Positions 45,331-57,232 of a stretch of DNA of 64,000 nt are shown here, piece after piece. A program made the translations under genes and the position numbers. The DNA comes from Pohlia nutans (lineage: Eukaryota > Streptophyta > Bryopsida > Bryales > Mniaceae), in assembly GCA_022496805.1 (NCBI GenBank), contig CM040094.1:2232001-2296000 (forward strand), in the 5' to 3' direction. The notes under the pieces are model-generated. The model did no database searches. It saw nothing but the letters and a program-made list of their open reading frames with translations, and was not told the origin of the DNA. Numbering within the stretch: position 1 is the stretch's first letter; each line of letters begins with the position of its first letter.

Positions 45331-45727
45331 AGGTAGGATGTCCTAAAGCCACCACCACCCCCAATTATGACATGTAGACCTTTCTGGGGGCCACCACAAT
45401 TGAGACTCAAAACCACCAATTTCACTATTCAAGTAAACCAATGGTATGCCAAGCATTGCGAAGAAATAGTTAGTGGTTTTGGGTATCATTATGAGCAAAA
45501 ATTAGCACCACATGGTGTGAACATGGGAAAACCTAAAAGTTTGATTTGGGTGACAAAGTTCTTTTCACTTCAAAAATTTGTATCAATTTGAATATGGGAA
45601 TCAAATTGCAAAAAATTAGGCATTCCGTGAAAAATCTTCTTTCAAATGACCAAAAAATATTTCTTATAAATAACCGTGTTAAAATGAGACCATATTTCTT
45701 AAGTTGGTGGTTTTAGGACATCCTACC
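45331..45727. mobile_element. TIR element with TTA duplication (397 bp)
   Basis: It starts AGGTAGGATGTCCTAAAGCC and ends GGTTTTAGGACATCCTACC, with TTA on both sides (45328-45330, 45728-45730). The TTA duplication suggests the PIF/Harbinger superfamily. It is noncoding. Confidence 0.75.
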
Positions 45728-45730
45728 TTA

Positions 45731-46900
45731 GTGGTGGCAGTTATCTTGACTTGTTTGGTGGCTGTTGTGGCACTGCTGTGTCATTGCTTGTGTGGAGGAG
45801 AAGAGCACTTGATGCATTTTCGGTCTCGACTGGAACGTTATGGTACAAGCTCCTTCTATTCTCCAACTGAATTTGACTTTAATTTTTACAAATAGGAGTG
45901 AAGAAGTTGCAACTGCACTTACATTTGCACCCAAGGCTCCTACGTCACTCTCGCTCTTTCTGCTTCAGTTCTTGCTTCTTTGTGTTCTTAGGGCTCACCT
46001 TCGACAAAGGGCATCAAGGGTAGCATGTCCTGTCATGATCACGGGGACCACAGTGGTAACACTTTCCCCAACGAGCCCTTCGGGCTAGAGTTCCTCTCTC
46101 TCTGCACCCAAGACATTTGCATTTTGAGAAGATGCATTTCTTTCATACATTTTGGAAAATGTGCACAAAATACTTCAAAGTTGTTCCAATTTCAGAATCA
46201 GTGCAATCGGTGTTCACTTTCATCCACTTCTAGACGTACTTTTTGTCCACCGCACAGCTGACCGCCCTTTCCTACCAACTGTGCTCCAGTTGCTTCCCCC
46301 CCAAAATAGACTGTACTCAGTTTAATACCTTGGATCCCATTCGCAATTCCCTAAATTACATGTACTAAAATCATAATGGACCAGAATTGTGGTGTACCTA
46401 AATTATTTATAATGGCCTGTATTCTTTCATTGCATTTTATTTTATTTGTAATTTTTTTTATAAATTCTTATAAATTTTACCTGTGATGAATAAAACCCAT
46501 GCTATTTTCTGCCGCACGTTGTTTGTAAAATGCAGTAAGTGACCCACCCGAGCATAACTAGTGAGTAAAAACATATTAACTTTAATGCATAGAAGTAATT
46601 AATTAAAATTTATTCACAGATTAAGCAAAATATCCAATGAGTGTCCAGCCAACCTCTCCCCAAGCATCCAAGCATGGTTTGTATTATTGATTTATGTTTA
46701 ATCTTGTTGGGAATTGAAATATAATATTTTGGGAACATTGTATGAATAAACTATAAAACAAATGTGGTGATTACTAACACACTGGTCCTACAAACTGAAT
46801 ATTTCTATGTCGATTTACGAGAAATGGTGATTACTGAACACAAGAAAATGTGATAAAGTATATACAGAAAGAGCTTCTTGGTCCTTTAGGGCCTTGGGGG
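45731..46900. other. Intergenic, locally GC-richer, no gene model
   Basis: 45840-46270 is less AT-rich than its surroundings and has several overlapping frames of 60-85 codons, but none matches a family I know and no splice model holds together. On the minus strand a CYHC...H...C cluster near 46040 looks like a zinc knuckle but has the wrong last spacing. The end of a family-C element (CTTGGTCCTTTAGG) is at 46876-46890. Confidence 0.4.
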
Positions 46901-46904
46901 TTAA

Positions 46905-47325
46905 CCCCTAAAGGAGGTTGCATTTCAAAAAGGGTTGCAAGTGTTCTTGCAGATGGTATTTCACCACAAAGACTATGGTCTTGATAGAAATTGCAAATAT
47001 GAAAAATGGAGCTTGAAATGGGAACTAAATATACAAAAAAATAATTAAAATGTAATAATAATAATAATAATATGTAACGCGGAAAAAAAGATATGGCTAC
47101 TCAAAGAGCGTTTTCTACGTATTTTGAGTCATGTACTGGAAAAATACATAATTGTTTTATGATCCCACAACGGATGGAAATGCTCTTGAAAATCACCATA
47201 TGCATAGTGCATAAATATGCACCTCCTCAAAAAATTCTCCCTCCAAATTCACACTTTTACACCCCTTAGCATCTCCTCTATGCTGATACTACCATTGTAT
47301 GAAATACCCCAACATCCTTTAGGGG
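46905..47325. mobile_element. TTAA-flanked element (421 bp)
   Basis: It starts CCCCTAAAGGAGGTTGC after TTAA 46901-46904 and ends CATCCTTTAGGGG, followed by CTAA (TTAA with one change). No other copy was found in the window. Confidence 0.65.
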
Positions 47326-47393
47326 CTAAGTCTTCTTAGACCTCAAGTTGAATACATGAATTTCATTAAATCTCAATTTTTTGGTTATGTTAA

Positions 47394-48177
47394 CCCCTAA
47401 CTGCCCACCTGTTCATTTTTTGGATGATGTACACATTTCATTTACGTTATCTCATCCATTCTACATTTTTTGTAAGGAAAAAATATAGTACAAAATTTTA
47501 TGGCAAGGTAGCTCCATGCATGTGTGATCCGGTTTAACCCTTAAATGTCCCAAGGGGATAGTATATACATTGTTGTATAATTGGGATTTGCTAGCAACAA
47601 AAAACTCTAAATTGGGATCTTAGTAACTCACTAGAACCGCATTGATGTAAATTTCAGCTTCTGTGTTGAACTCAAACCTATAAAAGGTCTGGATCCATTT
47701 CAAATCCTAGAAAAATACACTATATTCTATTGGCCGCAAAGGCACGTTCAAACGTTTAGGGGTTAAAAAGGGATGATTTGTGAAAATTCTATGCCTCGTT
47801 TCATGTTACAATGTTTCACCAAAAAATCCAAAGATTTTAGTCTCACTGTGCTCTAGAACACATAAACTCATAAAATCAAGCAACCAAAAAATCTCCAAAA
47901 ATCACTACACTTAGAATATTATATTTCAGACTTTATTACAACAAATTTCATCCGCAGACTGTCAATATCTTATTTGCAAATGAAACGCAAAATGTTTTTG
48001 AATTTCAAGTTTCAAATTTTATACAAAAATATTGGTGACAACAATTGCAAATTTAACCGTATGGATAGAATTTAAAGTTTATAATGTATAGCTTTTATTC
48101 ATATCCCCTTTGGTTGCATGTTACAATGCATCTTTGTAAAATTACCAAATTTGGAGAGAGGTGAGGGCATTCAGGGG
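47394..48177 (+). mobile_element. Family-B TTAA element with nested family-A element
   Basis: The outer element starts CCCCTAACTGCCCACC after TTAA 47390-47393 and ends GGCATTCAGGGG before TTAA 48178-48181. The inner element 47536-47762 (227 bp) starts CCCTTAAATGTCCCAAGG, ends ACGTTTAGGGG, and is bounded by TTAA 47532-47535 and 47763-47766. Uninterrupted family-B copies read GATCCGATTAGAAAGGGG at this place. Deleting the insert and one TTAA restores the same spacing, so exactly 4 bp were duplicated. Confidence 0.93.
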
Positions 48178-48994
48178 TTAAGAAGTCTTCTTTTAGCCAA
48201 TTCTAATTGTAACCTTATCCAAATTCTATAGATTTTTGTTTATCTTAACATGAGTCTATGGTTGATTTTGAGTGGATCTAGAATCAACTCTTTGAAAACA
48301 AATAACATGTGCAACAAAAAAAACTAAAATGCACTAACAAAAATGTACCTGGTGATGGTGGTCATCTGCAGAGGTAAGTACCCCGACCTGCCCTCAATTG
48401 CTTTCAAAATATCCCTATAAGGTGCATTGAAATCATGTCCATATTTTACCCAATTTGATTGCAATTTGGATTTTATGAGTACTGGTTTTACGACAAATCT
48501 ATGGAACAAATATAAAGGTCTAAATAACTTCCATTTTGAAAATACATAGCAATTATGCAATCTATCGTACATGAAGGTCAAATTCAGACAATCAAGTGTC
48601 GAAATTAAATTTCCACATCAGATTTTGAGAGGTTCACGTCACCCTTAACCAATCACAAGATGACATGTGGCACTTTGGGACAAAAAGTAATTAATTAATG
48701 TCGAAACCAACCACGACATAGGGTATACTTCAAACATGAGTGTTGTTCACTTCAAACCAAGCAGACAATGAGTCTAACACACATCGTAGCTTCCTAGCAA
48801 CTTAGGCAACTTTCTATCTAATAATTAATTAAAGTGCAGAGAATAGTTAAACAACACGAAAATCAATATATTAAAATTGAGCAGTAACATGTAAAAAAAT
48901 ATATACTAAAATCACTAGCCTTTTAAATAAAAAATAACTAACGTGTACTATAAACCAACAAGCTATAATTGACGTGTACTATAAACCAACAATT

Positions 48995-49280
48995 GAGTTA
49001 ACAAAAAAAAAGCCCATCTAACCTCTTTCTTAAGCTATACTTGGGTTGAATAGTGCCACGTCATAGATTGTCCCCTTGTTGGCCATGAGCTTGGCGCTTT
49101 GGTAGAAGGTTTGGGAGTCATTGCGAGGTGTGAAGAATAATAACAGTGGCTTGCTTTAGATTGTCTCCCAACTCATCATGAACTAGTTTTTGGTCCATTT
49201 CTATTTCAATATGAGTTCAAGAGGAATTCAACACAAGTTTGCTAAAAATTTAATCTTTGAGCTGACTTTTCGGTTAACTC
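48995..49280. mobile_element. Inverted-repeat element (GAGTTAAC termini), copy 2
   Basis: It starts GAGTTAACAAAAAAAAAGCCC and ends CTTTTCGGTTAACTC. It is collinear with 4079-4390 through TTGGGTTGAATAGTG, GGCTTGCTTTAGATTGTC and AACTAGTTTTTGGTC. Confidence 0.65.
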
Positions 49281-50235
49281 TAACTTAATATCTCCAACAT
49301 GTGCTCATTGAAAGCTTTTAATTTTATACCAGTACTAGATTTGCGTGAAAAGCTTAAAGCGTAGGTTTATGGGCCATCCACCATACACATGTTTCCTCAG
49401 CAGGAAATTGCGTCAGATGATTCTTCTAACCCATCTAGAAGACCCAGCTCCAAAGGCAATACCAGTAATATCACTGTAGAAAGACCTCAATGGTCCTAAA
49501 ACATAGACCCCATGAGGCTCTAACATCCATACAAAAGAGAAAAGCAGACTCTAATAATTACTATAAATCATGTTTTTAAAGAAGAAACACTCAAATCATG
49601 CACACAAAACTGAGGAGAACTCATCAAGAAACAACTTCACTGAAAGGGGAGAAAATGATGAGCACCTTCAGCAGCTAATACAGCTCTTCAAGGATGGTGT
49701 CAATTGAATTATGTACAACTTACGGTTTTTACATTACTAATCACAGTCAGGAACGACACGGTCCCTACCTGCAAGAATCTGTAACTTCCTTCCTAAAACC
49801 TCAAATGCGATATATATAAAAATCAATCAATAAATAAATATATGTTTTCATGTGTCTTTAGTGCTGCTGCCCTTCCTACTCCTTTTGCCCTAGCAAGAAA
49901 AATGTCCTCTTACTCCAAAGTGAGTGAAATGATCCAGAGGAAAATGGAGAACTCACAGGAGGCCTACAAACTAATTGAAATCTGAGAGCTACCAAAGCAC
50001 ATACTCTTCACTAAGGACAAGATTATGGGAGCCAAAAATGAGCGATAAGCTGCACTGATCAACTTATAAGAAAATTTGGTAAAAAAAACTGCATGTGCAA
50101 TTTTTTTTACCCTCCTAGACTGCAGATATTAAACATATGCCGAATTCTCATTTTCTCACTGCGAGTGCGATTTTTGAAATTAAGAGGTGGTATAATATAC
50201 CGTTGGAAGCGCATTTTTCATCACCTCTCTCATCG
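49281..50235. other. Intergenic, 3' side of APS kinase
   Basis: No gene seen. The segment nearest 50235 would be the 3' untranslated region of the APS kinase gene. It contains the TATACCGTTGGAA word shared with the hairpin at 39544-39592. Confidence 0.5.
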
Positions 50236-52599
50236 TTAATCGCCGCGGAGGAATCCGTTGTCTTCCAGGTACTTCAGCATTTGGACAGCCATGTCTTGTG
50301 GTGAAGCATACACGCCATTGACGGCCGTCATCACGATTTCAGCGGCCGGAGGATTCTCATAGGGATCATCCACACCTGTGAAGCCCTTGATTTTGCCAGC
50401 GCGGGCGAGTTTGTACAGCCCTTTCGGATCGCGGAGCTCGCAGACTTCCAAAGCAACATCCATGAACACCTCAATGAAGTCCCCGGGTTCCATGAGCTTC
50501 CTGCACGCGTCTCGGTCTTTCTTGTAAGGGGAGATGAAGCTGGCAATGCAGATGACTCCCGTGTCCGCGAACAGCTTGGCCACTTCACCGACCCTGCGAA
50601 TATTCTCCGCGCGATCTTCTGCACTGAATCCCAGATTGTTGTTCAAGCCGTGTCGCACGTTGTCGCCGTCCAGCACGTAGCTCAGTTTGCCTCTCTGCAA
50701 GAGCGCGTGGTCCAACGTGCACGCTAGCGTGGATTTTCCGGACCCGCTCAGACCCGTGATCCAGATCACACAGCCCTTTTGGTTTAACATTCGCTGCCGC
50801 TCCTGCCTGTTCACCATGCAGCCTTGCCATAGAATGTTGGTGGACTTCCCTACCGTCCTCAACGGCGCCAACATCAAACCTAACAACCAGAAAATTACAT
50901 CAATAAGAAGCATTACATTCTCATAACATTCTTTAGCATCGCAAGCCAAAATCATTGGAGGAATCGTAATCCACCGGCCTGCCCATCTCGGGCTCATGAT
51001 TGGCTCTCAGATAGTAGATTACTCACCATAATCCAACTATAGGTTACATTCTCGTATCAACCTGGTTAATTATATCAAGCAGACACCCTCGACGGGCAGG
51101 CCAATGGGTCACGTTATGTTATTTCATCTACCTCGTGCTTTGTACTCGGTAGGTTAGGTTGATTGTCCTATTACCAACCACTTAAGCAATCTGACCTATA
51201 TTTGGCAGTGGTAAATCCGGAAAAAATTTATGACCGCGTTTGAAATAGGATTTCATGAGGATTGCAAAAAATTGCAATCCTTGTAATTTGCATTTCTCAA
51301 TTTTATACAAAATTCCAAAGTGCAAAGTAACCTGTGACCCAAAACCGATCACATGCTCTAATGTACAAATGAGGTACATCTTCCCTTTCAAAATCTAGAA
51401 ATCTAGAAATTAGGCCTGATCGGTTTTGGGGCAGTGGTTGGTAATAGGACAACCAAACGTAGTGGGGAGTGCATTACCCACCCTAACGGCTCTCCTAGAT
51501 GAAAATAACATAGTTCGTAATCTTCGGAATAATTATAGCCATCTCTAACTAATAACCAGAAAATTACGTCAGTCAAAGCACAACATTCTAGAGTAGTAAA
51601 CAACTTGCACACAAAAAGAATCTGGAGCACTAACATATTGAAGAACTAGCAATTGCTGCTCAGATGACAAAACGCTCTGGAATGTACTCCTCTGGTACAT
51701 TCTTCACCACCAAAATGAGAACAAAGTGCTCAACTGCTAATAAAAGGCCTAAATGACTTAGAATTTGCATTTGAACTCCAACTGTTCGTTAGTACCTACA
51801 TGAAATTCTCCCAACACTGATTTATTCTTGTTACATTTCCAAGCTCTAAGGTTAGCATACCCATAACTACCTCTTGATTAGGAACCTAAACATGCTGATT
51901 TTAGGTCATCTTTAGAAAATTCATAATGTTTGCATACAGTATCTAAATAATGCATTCTTTGGTGCGTTGGGACCCGCTTTCAGTTTCTAACAAAGCATTT
52001 GAACACTCTAATAACAGAAACTACCAAAAGCAGTGTCCCTCTCTTAGGATCAAGGATCTCAACTACAGCGCAAGTTCATGTTTCGAATTCTAGTAAACGT
52101 GTTGATTTTAGGTCGTTTCTTTCCATATGCATAGAGTGTCCAAATAATGCATTCTTTAGTGCATTGGAACCCTCAGAAGACCATTTAATAAATAAATAAA
52201 TAAATTGAACCATCTGTGTCACTACCTTATGGATCAAGGATCTAAACTACAGAACAAGTTTTTTACGTATTGAATGTTCATTTCCTACTGCCAAAAACGG
52301 AAAGACAGACCTGAAATGGAGCCGTCTGTAGCGTCTCCATTCAAGCACTCTTCGGCGACTTTCTCATTTTGCTTCGCTTCTTCGTTTCGGGCCGATCCAG
52401 AGTTCCAAGCCGATGCATGAACCTTGAACCCCGTCGTAACCCTAATCGGTTTCTTTTGAGCTCCCGAAACCACCAAACCTTGCAAGTCCATTGTTCTTCC
52501 CTTCCACTGCAGCGCTTTCGTAATAACATGCTTACTACTGCTGCTCCTCCGTAACAATGCATCAGCCCCTCCTGCTGCTATCACACACCGCTTCTGCAT
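50236..52599 (-). CDS. APK: Adenylyl-sulfate (APS) kinase, plastid-type
   Basis: This enzyme makes PAPS from APS and ATP, the sulfate donor for sulfotransferases, in plant sulfur assimilation. The model has two exons on the minus strand: 52311-52599 (ATG at 52599-52597) and 50236-50879, with a GT donor, an AG acceptor and matching phase 1, giving 310 aa. The ATG is the first in its frame. The catalytic domain spans about residues 105-310. It has a P-loop GLSGSGKS at ~139, DGDNVRHGL at ~167, FSAEDRAENIRRVGEVAKLF, ISPYKKDRDACR and the KGLYKLARAGKIKGFTGVDDPYE lid and substrate segment; all key motifs are intact. The first ~95 residues are rich in Ser, Ala, Lys and Arg and poor in acid at the start, compatible with a plastid transit peptide. 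Nearly the whole enzyme is in one 644-bp exon. The cysteine of KGC (~133) is present; a partner cysteine ~33 residues upstream, as in redox-regulated Arabidopsis APK1, is not obvious. Confidence 0.95.
51155..51460. repeat. Inverted repeat in the APS kinase intron
   Basis: The left arm GGTTGATTGTCCTATTACCAACCACT (51155-51180) pairs with the right arm AGTGGTTGGTAATAGGACAACC (51436-51457). A copy of the sequence around the exon-2 acceptor (AATAACCAGAAAATTACGTC) occurs at 51547-51566. This suggests a TIR element or a local rearrangement within the intron. Confidence 0.55.
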
Positions 52600-53233
52600 C
52601 GTGAAAGGAATACTAAGAATAGCAGCTTTTCTGACCGCCTCGGCCACTCCGCCTACTACCTCCCCCGATTTGAAATACCATACTCTCAAAACACGCACGC
52701 ACTCCCCGTGACCAATAATCACAAAAAAACCATGGGTTTAATCCAGAAACAGAATGGGGACTACAATAATGGGTAGGAGGAACTGATCATTGTGCTGCAG
52801 GCATTCTCTGTGAGGGTACCCAACTGTCTGTTTCACTAAAAAATTACAACCAAAAAGAACTGGAAAAAAGAAAGAAAAAAAAAAAAAACAGCTATCAGGA
52901 TTGAAAGCTCACGAGGTTTATGTAGGAAGAGAGCTAAGTTAGCTCAGCGACTTTAAAAGGAGTGTGAAATGGGCGGATTTGCTGTGGTGGGTTTTCATTC
53001 CGTACCGCTTCTTTCTTTCTTTCTTTTGCTCTTCATTGACACCTACTCTTTTCCATCCAGTGAGCTTCGTGGGAAACAACAGTAAACTTCTCTCTCTGCT
53101 TTTCCCCACCCCAAATTTCCGTATTAAAAACTCCAGTTTTTTTTCACAAGAGAATTTTTTGCAAACTCGATGGCACTTTGAGCCTCAGTTTTATTGAAAT
53201 TTTGGGGAATGTAAATTGGGTGAGGTTCATTAA

Positions 53234-53448
53234 CCCTAAACGTATGAACGTACCTTTGCGACCAGTACAATACGTTGTATTTTGGTTGTATTTGGAATGA
53301 ATCCACACCATTACTGAGTTTGAGTTCAAAAAAGAAATTGGAATTTTGATCAATGCAGTTCAAGTGAGCTATTGAGATCCCAATTTAGAGCTTCTTGTTG
53401 GTAGAAAATTCCAATTCTACGACAACGTATATACTATCTCCATAGGGG
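53234..53448 (+). mobile_element. TTAA-flanked element, family A (215 bp)
   Basis: TTAA at 53230-53233 and 53449-53452. The ends are CCCTAAACGTATGAACG and CTATCTCCATAGGGG. It lies about 635 bp upstream of the APS kinase start codon. Its middle (AGATCCCAATTTAGAGCTTC) serves as the empty-site reference for the nested insertion at 60916. Confidence 0.88.
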
Positions 53449-53452
53449 TTAA

Positions 53453-54930
53453 TTAGCAAAAAAACAAAGCACGCGCTTGATGAGCCGGCTATGGAGATAG
53501 AAGCATTGATTTGAATTTGGTAGAAGCAAAAAACTAATTTGGAGATTTGGCAACAAGCAAAGTGTTGATTTGGATTTGGCAGCAAGCTAATTTGGAGACA
53601 TCATAGAATCAATGCTTAGGATTCCATGAATTAACTAAAATTTGTTGGATTTAGAAAATGGTAGGTCTAAAGTTTTTAGGCACTGTTTTTGGAGCCTTGA
53701 AACTTCATACCTCCATTTTTTTGAAAGCAATTGATACATTTACTTTTATTGGATTCTCAACCATAGTTTTCACAAACTTTGGTATAGTCACCCCTCTTTT
53801 ACAGACTTTGCGGATAACTCTAAGAGTATGCTGTTGATATATCAACCTAGACCTAAATTTTGTCAAAGTAGAGGTACAATGGGTGGGGGTATGAGGAGAA
53901 GCAAAAGATTATCGTGAAATTAGATTATCCCTTCAACTCTCCTCCAATTGAAAGAGCCCACAACTCATGGCATGCAACCCATGTGAGTTGAACAAAAGTC
54001 TTTTAAGGTACTCACTGAATCTCATTGTCTTAATTTTTTTGATAAACCTACCCGAAGTGTTGAAGGTGTTTTTAAACATTGATTTGTTACATTTTGAAAA
54101 ATTCTTCAAAGTGAAATTTTGGTTAGATAAACATAATTTCAATTGCATTAAAATTAAATTAAAAAACTCATTTACCTATGACATCATTTTTTTGTCAGAA
54201 AATTTATTTCAGTACGAAAGAAACCAATACAACAAGTCAAGCGGCATTGCCTAGGGACTTGGTTGAACCAATATTAGAGACGGTGATAATAAAGAGGTCC
54301 AGATGAGTCAAGTCAAGTGCCGTAGATTTTTCTGATGAAAAGGACACCGACTTTTCAACAGAACGTGTTTTTATGATTTCGTTGCAACCGACGCCGGTCG
54401 AAATCAATGCACGCTGGCTTGTGCTTTCATTTATTTAAAATTTTCTATATTAAAAAAATGAATGAAAAGTGAAAAACTTAAAAAATCAAAGCACGCTCTG
54501 TTATGCTGTTTCTTTGGAAAAACTCCCCGTTCAATGAACAAGGAGTTCTTCAAAGAAACCAACTAAAATCCAATAAAATCCAATATTTTACGAAAGCAAC
54601 CGGTAACCGACAAGAACCCATTCGGTTATTACTTATGTTTCGCTTAGGTAACATTTGAGTATCACAAATTTTATCTAGATTTAGTCTAAAACTATAAGTT
54701 TCAATCGGTAATTTGGCAATTTCATTTGGTTGATTTTACACTAACTGCTAAATCTCCCCGTACATTGGTTTTACTTCAAAGACGGCAATACATTATTTAG
54801 TGTTTATTAAATGGTTTTTTAGCCTTTAGGAGTTCTAAGAGTGTTTTTCAATACAACAATGTAGGAGCAAGCCTAGTAGTTTCAGACCAAATATGTTCAC
54901 AAAGCATTAATTTTGAGGGTCATTTTCAAC
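53453..54930. other. Intergenic, nothing recognised
   Basis: AT-rich, only short chance frames, no element termini that I can define. Confidence 0.5.
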
Positions 54931-54934
54931 TTAA

Positions 54935-56164
54935 CCCCTAAAGGACCAAGTGTCCTAACTAGGACATTTAGAGAATTGGGTAGGTTCCGGTGAACACATT
55001 TTTAATCGAATTTTGAAGGAAATTTAATAGTAGATTCCCCAATGTGCCACGAAAATGGGGATTCTTTTTTTTTTGAATTCCGACACCGTATGTGAAAGTT
55101 ATGAGGGGAAATGTGTTTTTTTTGGGAGAAAGGGCAGCGGGGCAATAGAGAAATAGTTGAATTTTAGGGGGGGGGGCAACAAGATGGGCGGTGTGTGGAA
55201 AATGGGGTGGACTGTGGGGGCAGAAGACCACCCCGTTTTCCAAACTCATAAAAAAAATTTAAAATAATATTTTTTAAAACTAAAAATTATTATTATTATT
55301 ATTTAAATTTATTTTTTATAAATAAAAATTATTATTTTTAACTGAAAAGTATTATTTTAAATTTAAAATATTATTTTAAACTAAAAGTTCAATTTCATAA
55401 TTAAAAATATTATTAAAAAATTTGAAAAATAAAATCATTTGAAAAAATAAAAAATAAAAAATAAAAAACGTCCAATGAGGGACTGCCACGTGGCAGTGTT
55501 TCTTGAGAGTTAGTGGGGTCATGAACATTGGAATGGGTTGGCACTTCAATTCCCTTCCTCCACCCTTTATTTCCCCTCTAACCCCCAAAATTCTTAGAAA
55601 ATGTGCTACATGTCTTCTAAAACTTGGAGATTTTTTTTTTTTCAAATTTTTTTTCGCCATTTTGTAGAGGGTGGAATATACTTGTGTTTCACCGCTCGGA
55701 TTTGTATTTTAAATAAAGAAAGTCGAAAATATTGCAATTCCAAAAACATATAGTCTTTTCTGAACTTTTAAACCCCCAACAAGTGCAAGGTGTTATTCAA
55801 CATCCTAAACATCTCCAAACACAACGAAAATTGGTACACAACTAAGTAACATCATATAGAATGTGAAAGTGAAGTGCGACAAGTTTCGGTAGTGAGGTTT
55901 TTTTGATGTAGCTGTGGTCAAACGCATCTGAAATTTTCGGGCATGTGTTCTTTTGGAGTGTTTTTTTTCCATCAAACGCAATTATCTTGCAATCCGTGCG
56001 GTCAAAATCAACGAAATTTGTTGTGTATGTTTTTCAAATAGTTTAGGAGAAGATCTTACGGTTAGAAGGTAAAAAATAACATTCTTTTGGATTTTTTGCA
56101 TGGGGGAGTAAAAATGGCAGCATTGGAGTGTTTTTGGAGGAAAAACACTCCGGTCCTGTAGGGG
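54935..56164. mobile_element. Largest TTAA-flanked element (1230 bp), family K
   Basis: It starts CCCCTAAAGGACCAAGTGTCC after TTAA 54931-54934 and ends GAAAAACACTCCGGTCCTGTAGGGG before TTAA 56165-56168. The first ~25 bp are an imperfect inverted repeat. The interior has a GC-skewed G10 run (55159-55168) and a very AT-rich 55250-55460 stretch. No transposase-like frame is seen. Confidence 0.78.
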
Positions 56165-56178
56165 TTAAAGGAATGTTA

Positions 56179-56863
56179 GAGCATGCCCAACAACAAGTAC
56201 TTTTGACGGACCAATTCCAAGATTTGGCGTAACTAGTTCCAGTCGCTTCGAAGTGCGGCCCAACAACTACCCACTAACGCCAAAAAAAATATTTGGGCCC
56301 AAAGTTTGAGTGTTCCCCGCCATTCACAAATGCTTTGGTGCAAACAAATTACTCACACCAAGCAAGCATCTTTGTTCTTGCAATAATTAGATAATAAGCT
56401 CAAGCAATAATTAGATAATGAGCTTGAAGACTATTCACCGGCCCATGCTTCAAGACTATCAAATTCTTTTCATAAATTTTTCTTTTAATAATTTGCTTTG
56501 GTGTTCATACAAGTAGTGTTGTTGCTTGGGGTACTTAGCCCAACAACACTCCTTATGCGAACACCAAAGCAGCTTATTAAAAGAAAAATTTATGAAAAGA
56601 ATTTGATAGCCTTGAAGCCTAGGCCGGTGAATAGTCTTTAAGCTCATTATCAAATTATTGATTGAGCAAGGATGCTTGCTTGGTGTGAGTAATTTGTTTG
56701 TACCAAAACATTTGTAAATGGCAGGGAAAACTCAAACTCTGGATCCAAATACTATTTTTTGGCATTAATGGGTAGTTGTTGGGCCAGACTTTGAAGCAAT
56801 TGGAATTAGTTACACTAAATCTTGGCAGTGGTCCCTCAAAAGTACCACTTGCTGGGCATATTC
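56179..56863. mobile_element. 685-bp PIF-like foldback element
   Basis: TTA at 56176-56178 and 56864-56866. It starts GAGCATGCCCAACAACAAGTAC and ends AGTACCACTTGCTGGGCATATTC. The two halves are complementary almost end to end (arms ~330 bp, short loop near 56520), for example TTCATAAATTTTTCTTTTAA against TTAAAAGAAAAATTTATGAA. Confidence 0.88.
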
Positions 56864-56866
56864 TTA

Positions 56867-57229
56867 AAGCATGTCCAACAGTTGTTCATTGTGCACCAAG
56901 TTCATATACAAGATGGTGTGTGAAAATTGAAAACTTCCCTAGTAACAACCATCAAGCGTGCTTGGAATAGAGTGCATTAATCAATTACATACTACTTTTG
57001 TCACTTTATAGAACAATCTTAATGGCAGAGAATAAATTTACTAAGCTTAACTTCATAAAGAGTGAGCTAGGTCTTGTTAGAGTACATAACAAAGTGCTTG
57101 ATGTGAGAACCACCCCTAACTATATTGACAATATTTGGTGCACAAATATCAAACTCCACACCATACAGGGTACTTTATGAATTAGAAACAAGTTTGGTGA
57201 GTAGAAAACAACTGTTGTTGCGCTTGCTC
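56867..57229 (+). mobile_element. PIF/Harbinger-like MITE sharing a TTA with its neighbour
   Basis: It starts AAGCATGTCCAACAGTTGTT directly after the TTA that ends the previous element, and ends AACTGTTGTTGCGCTTGCTC before TAA. It is collinear with the complement of 41379-41760. Confidence 0.75.
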
Positions 57230-57232
57230 TAA

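Noticed and set aside
46000..46060. Zinc-knuckle-like CYHCGPRDHDRTC on the minus strand
   Set aside because: The last spacing is three rather than four residues, there is a stop soon after, and no gag or other context is present.
45704..46261. Several overlapping frames of 60-85 codons, one with a hydrophobic start
   Set aside because: The first lies partly in the TIR element ending at 45727. No splice model links them and no family is recognised.
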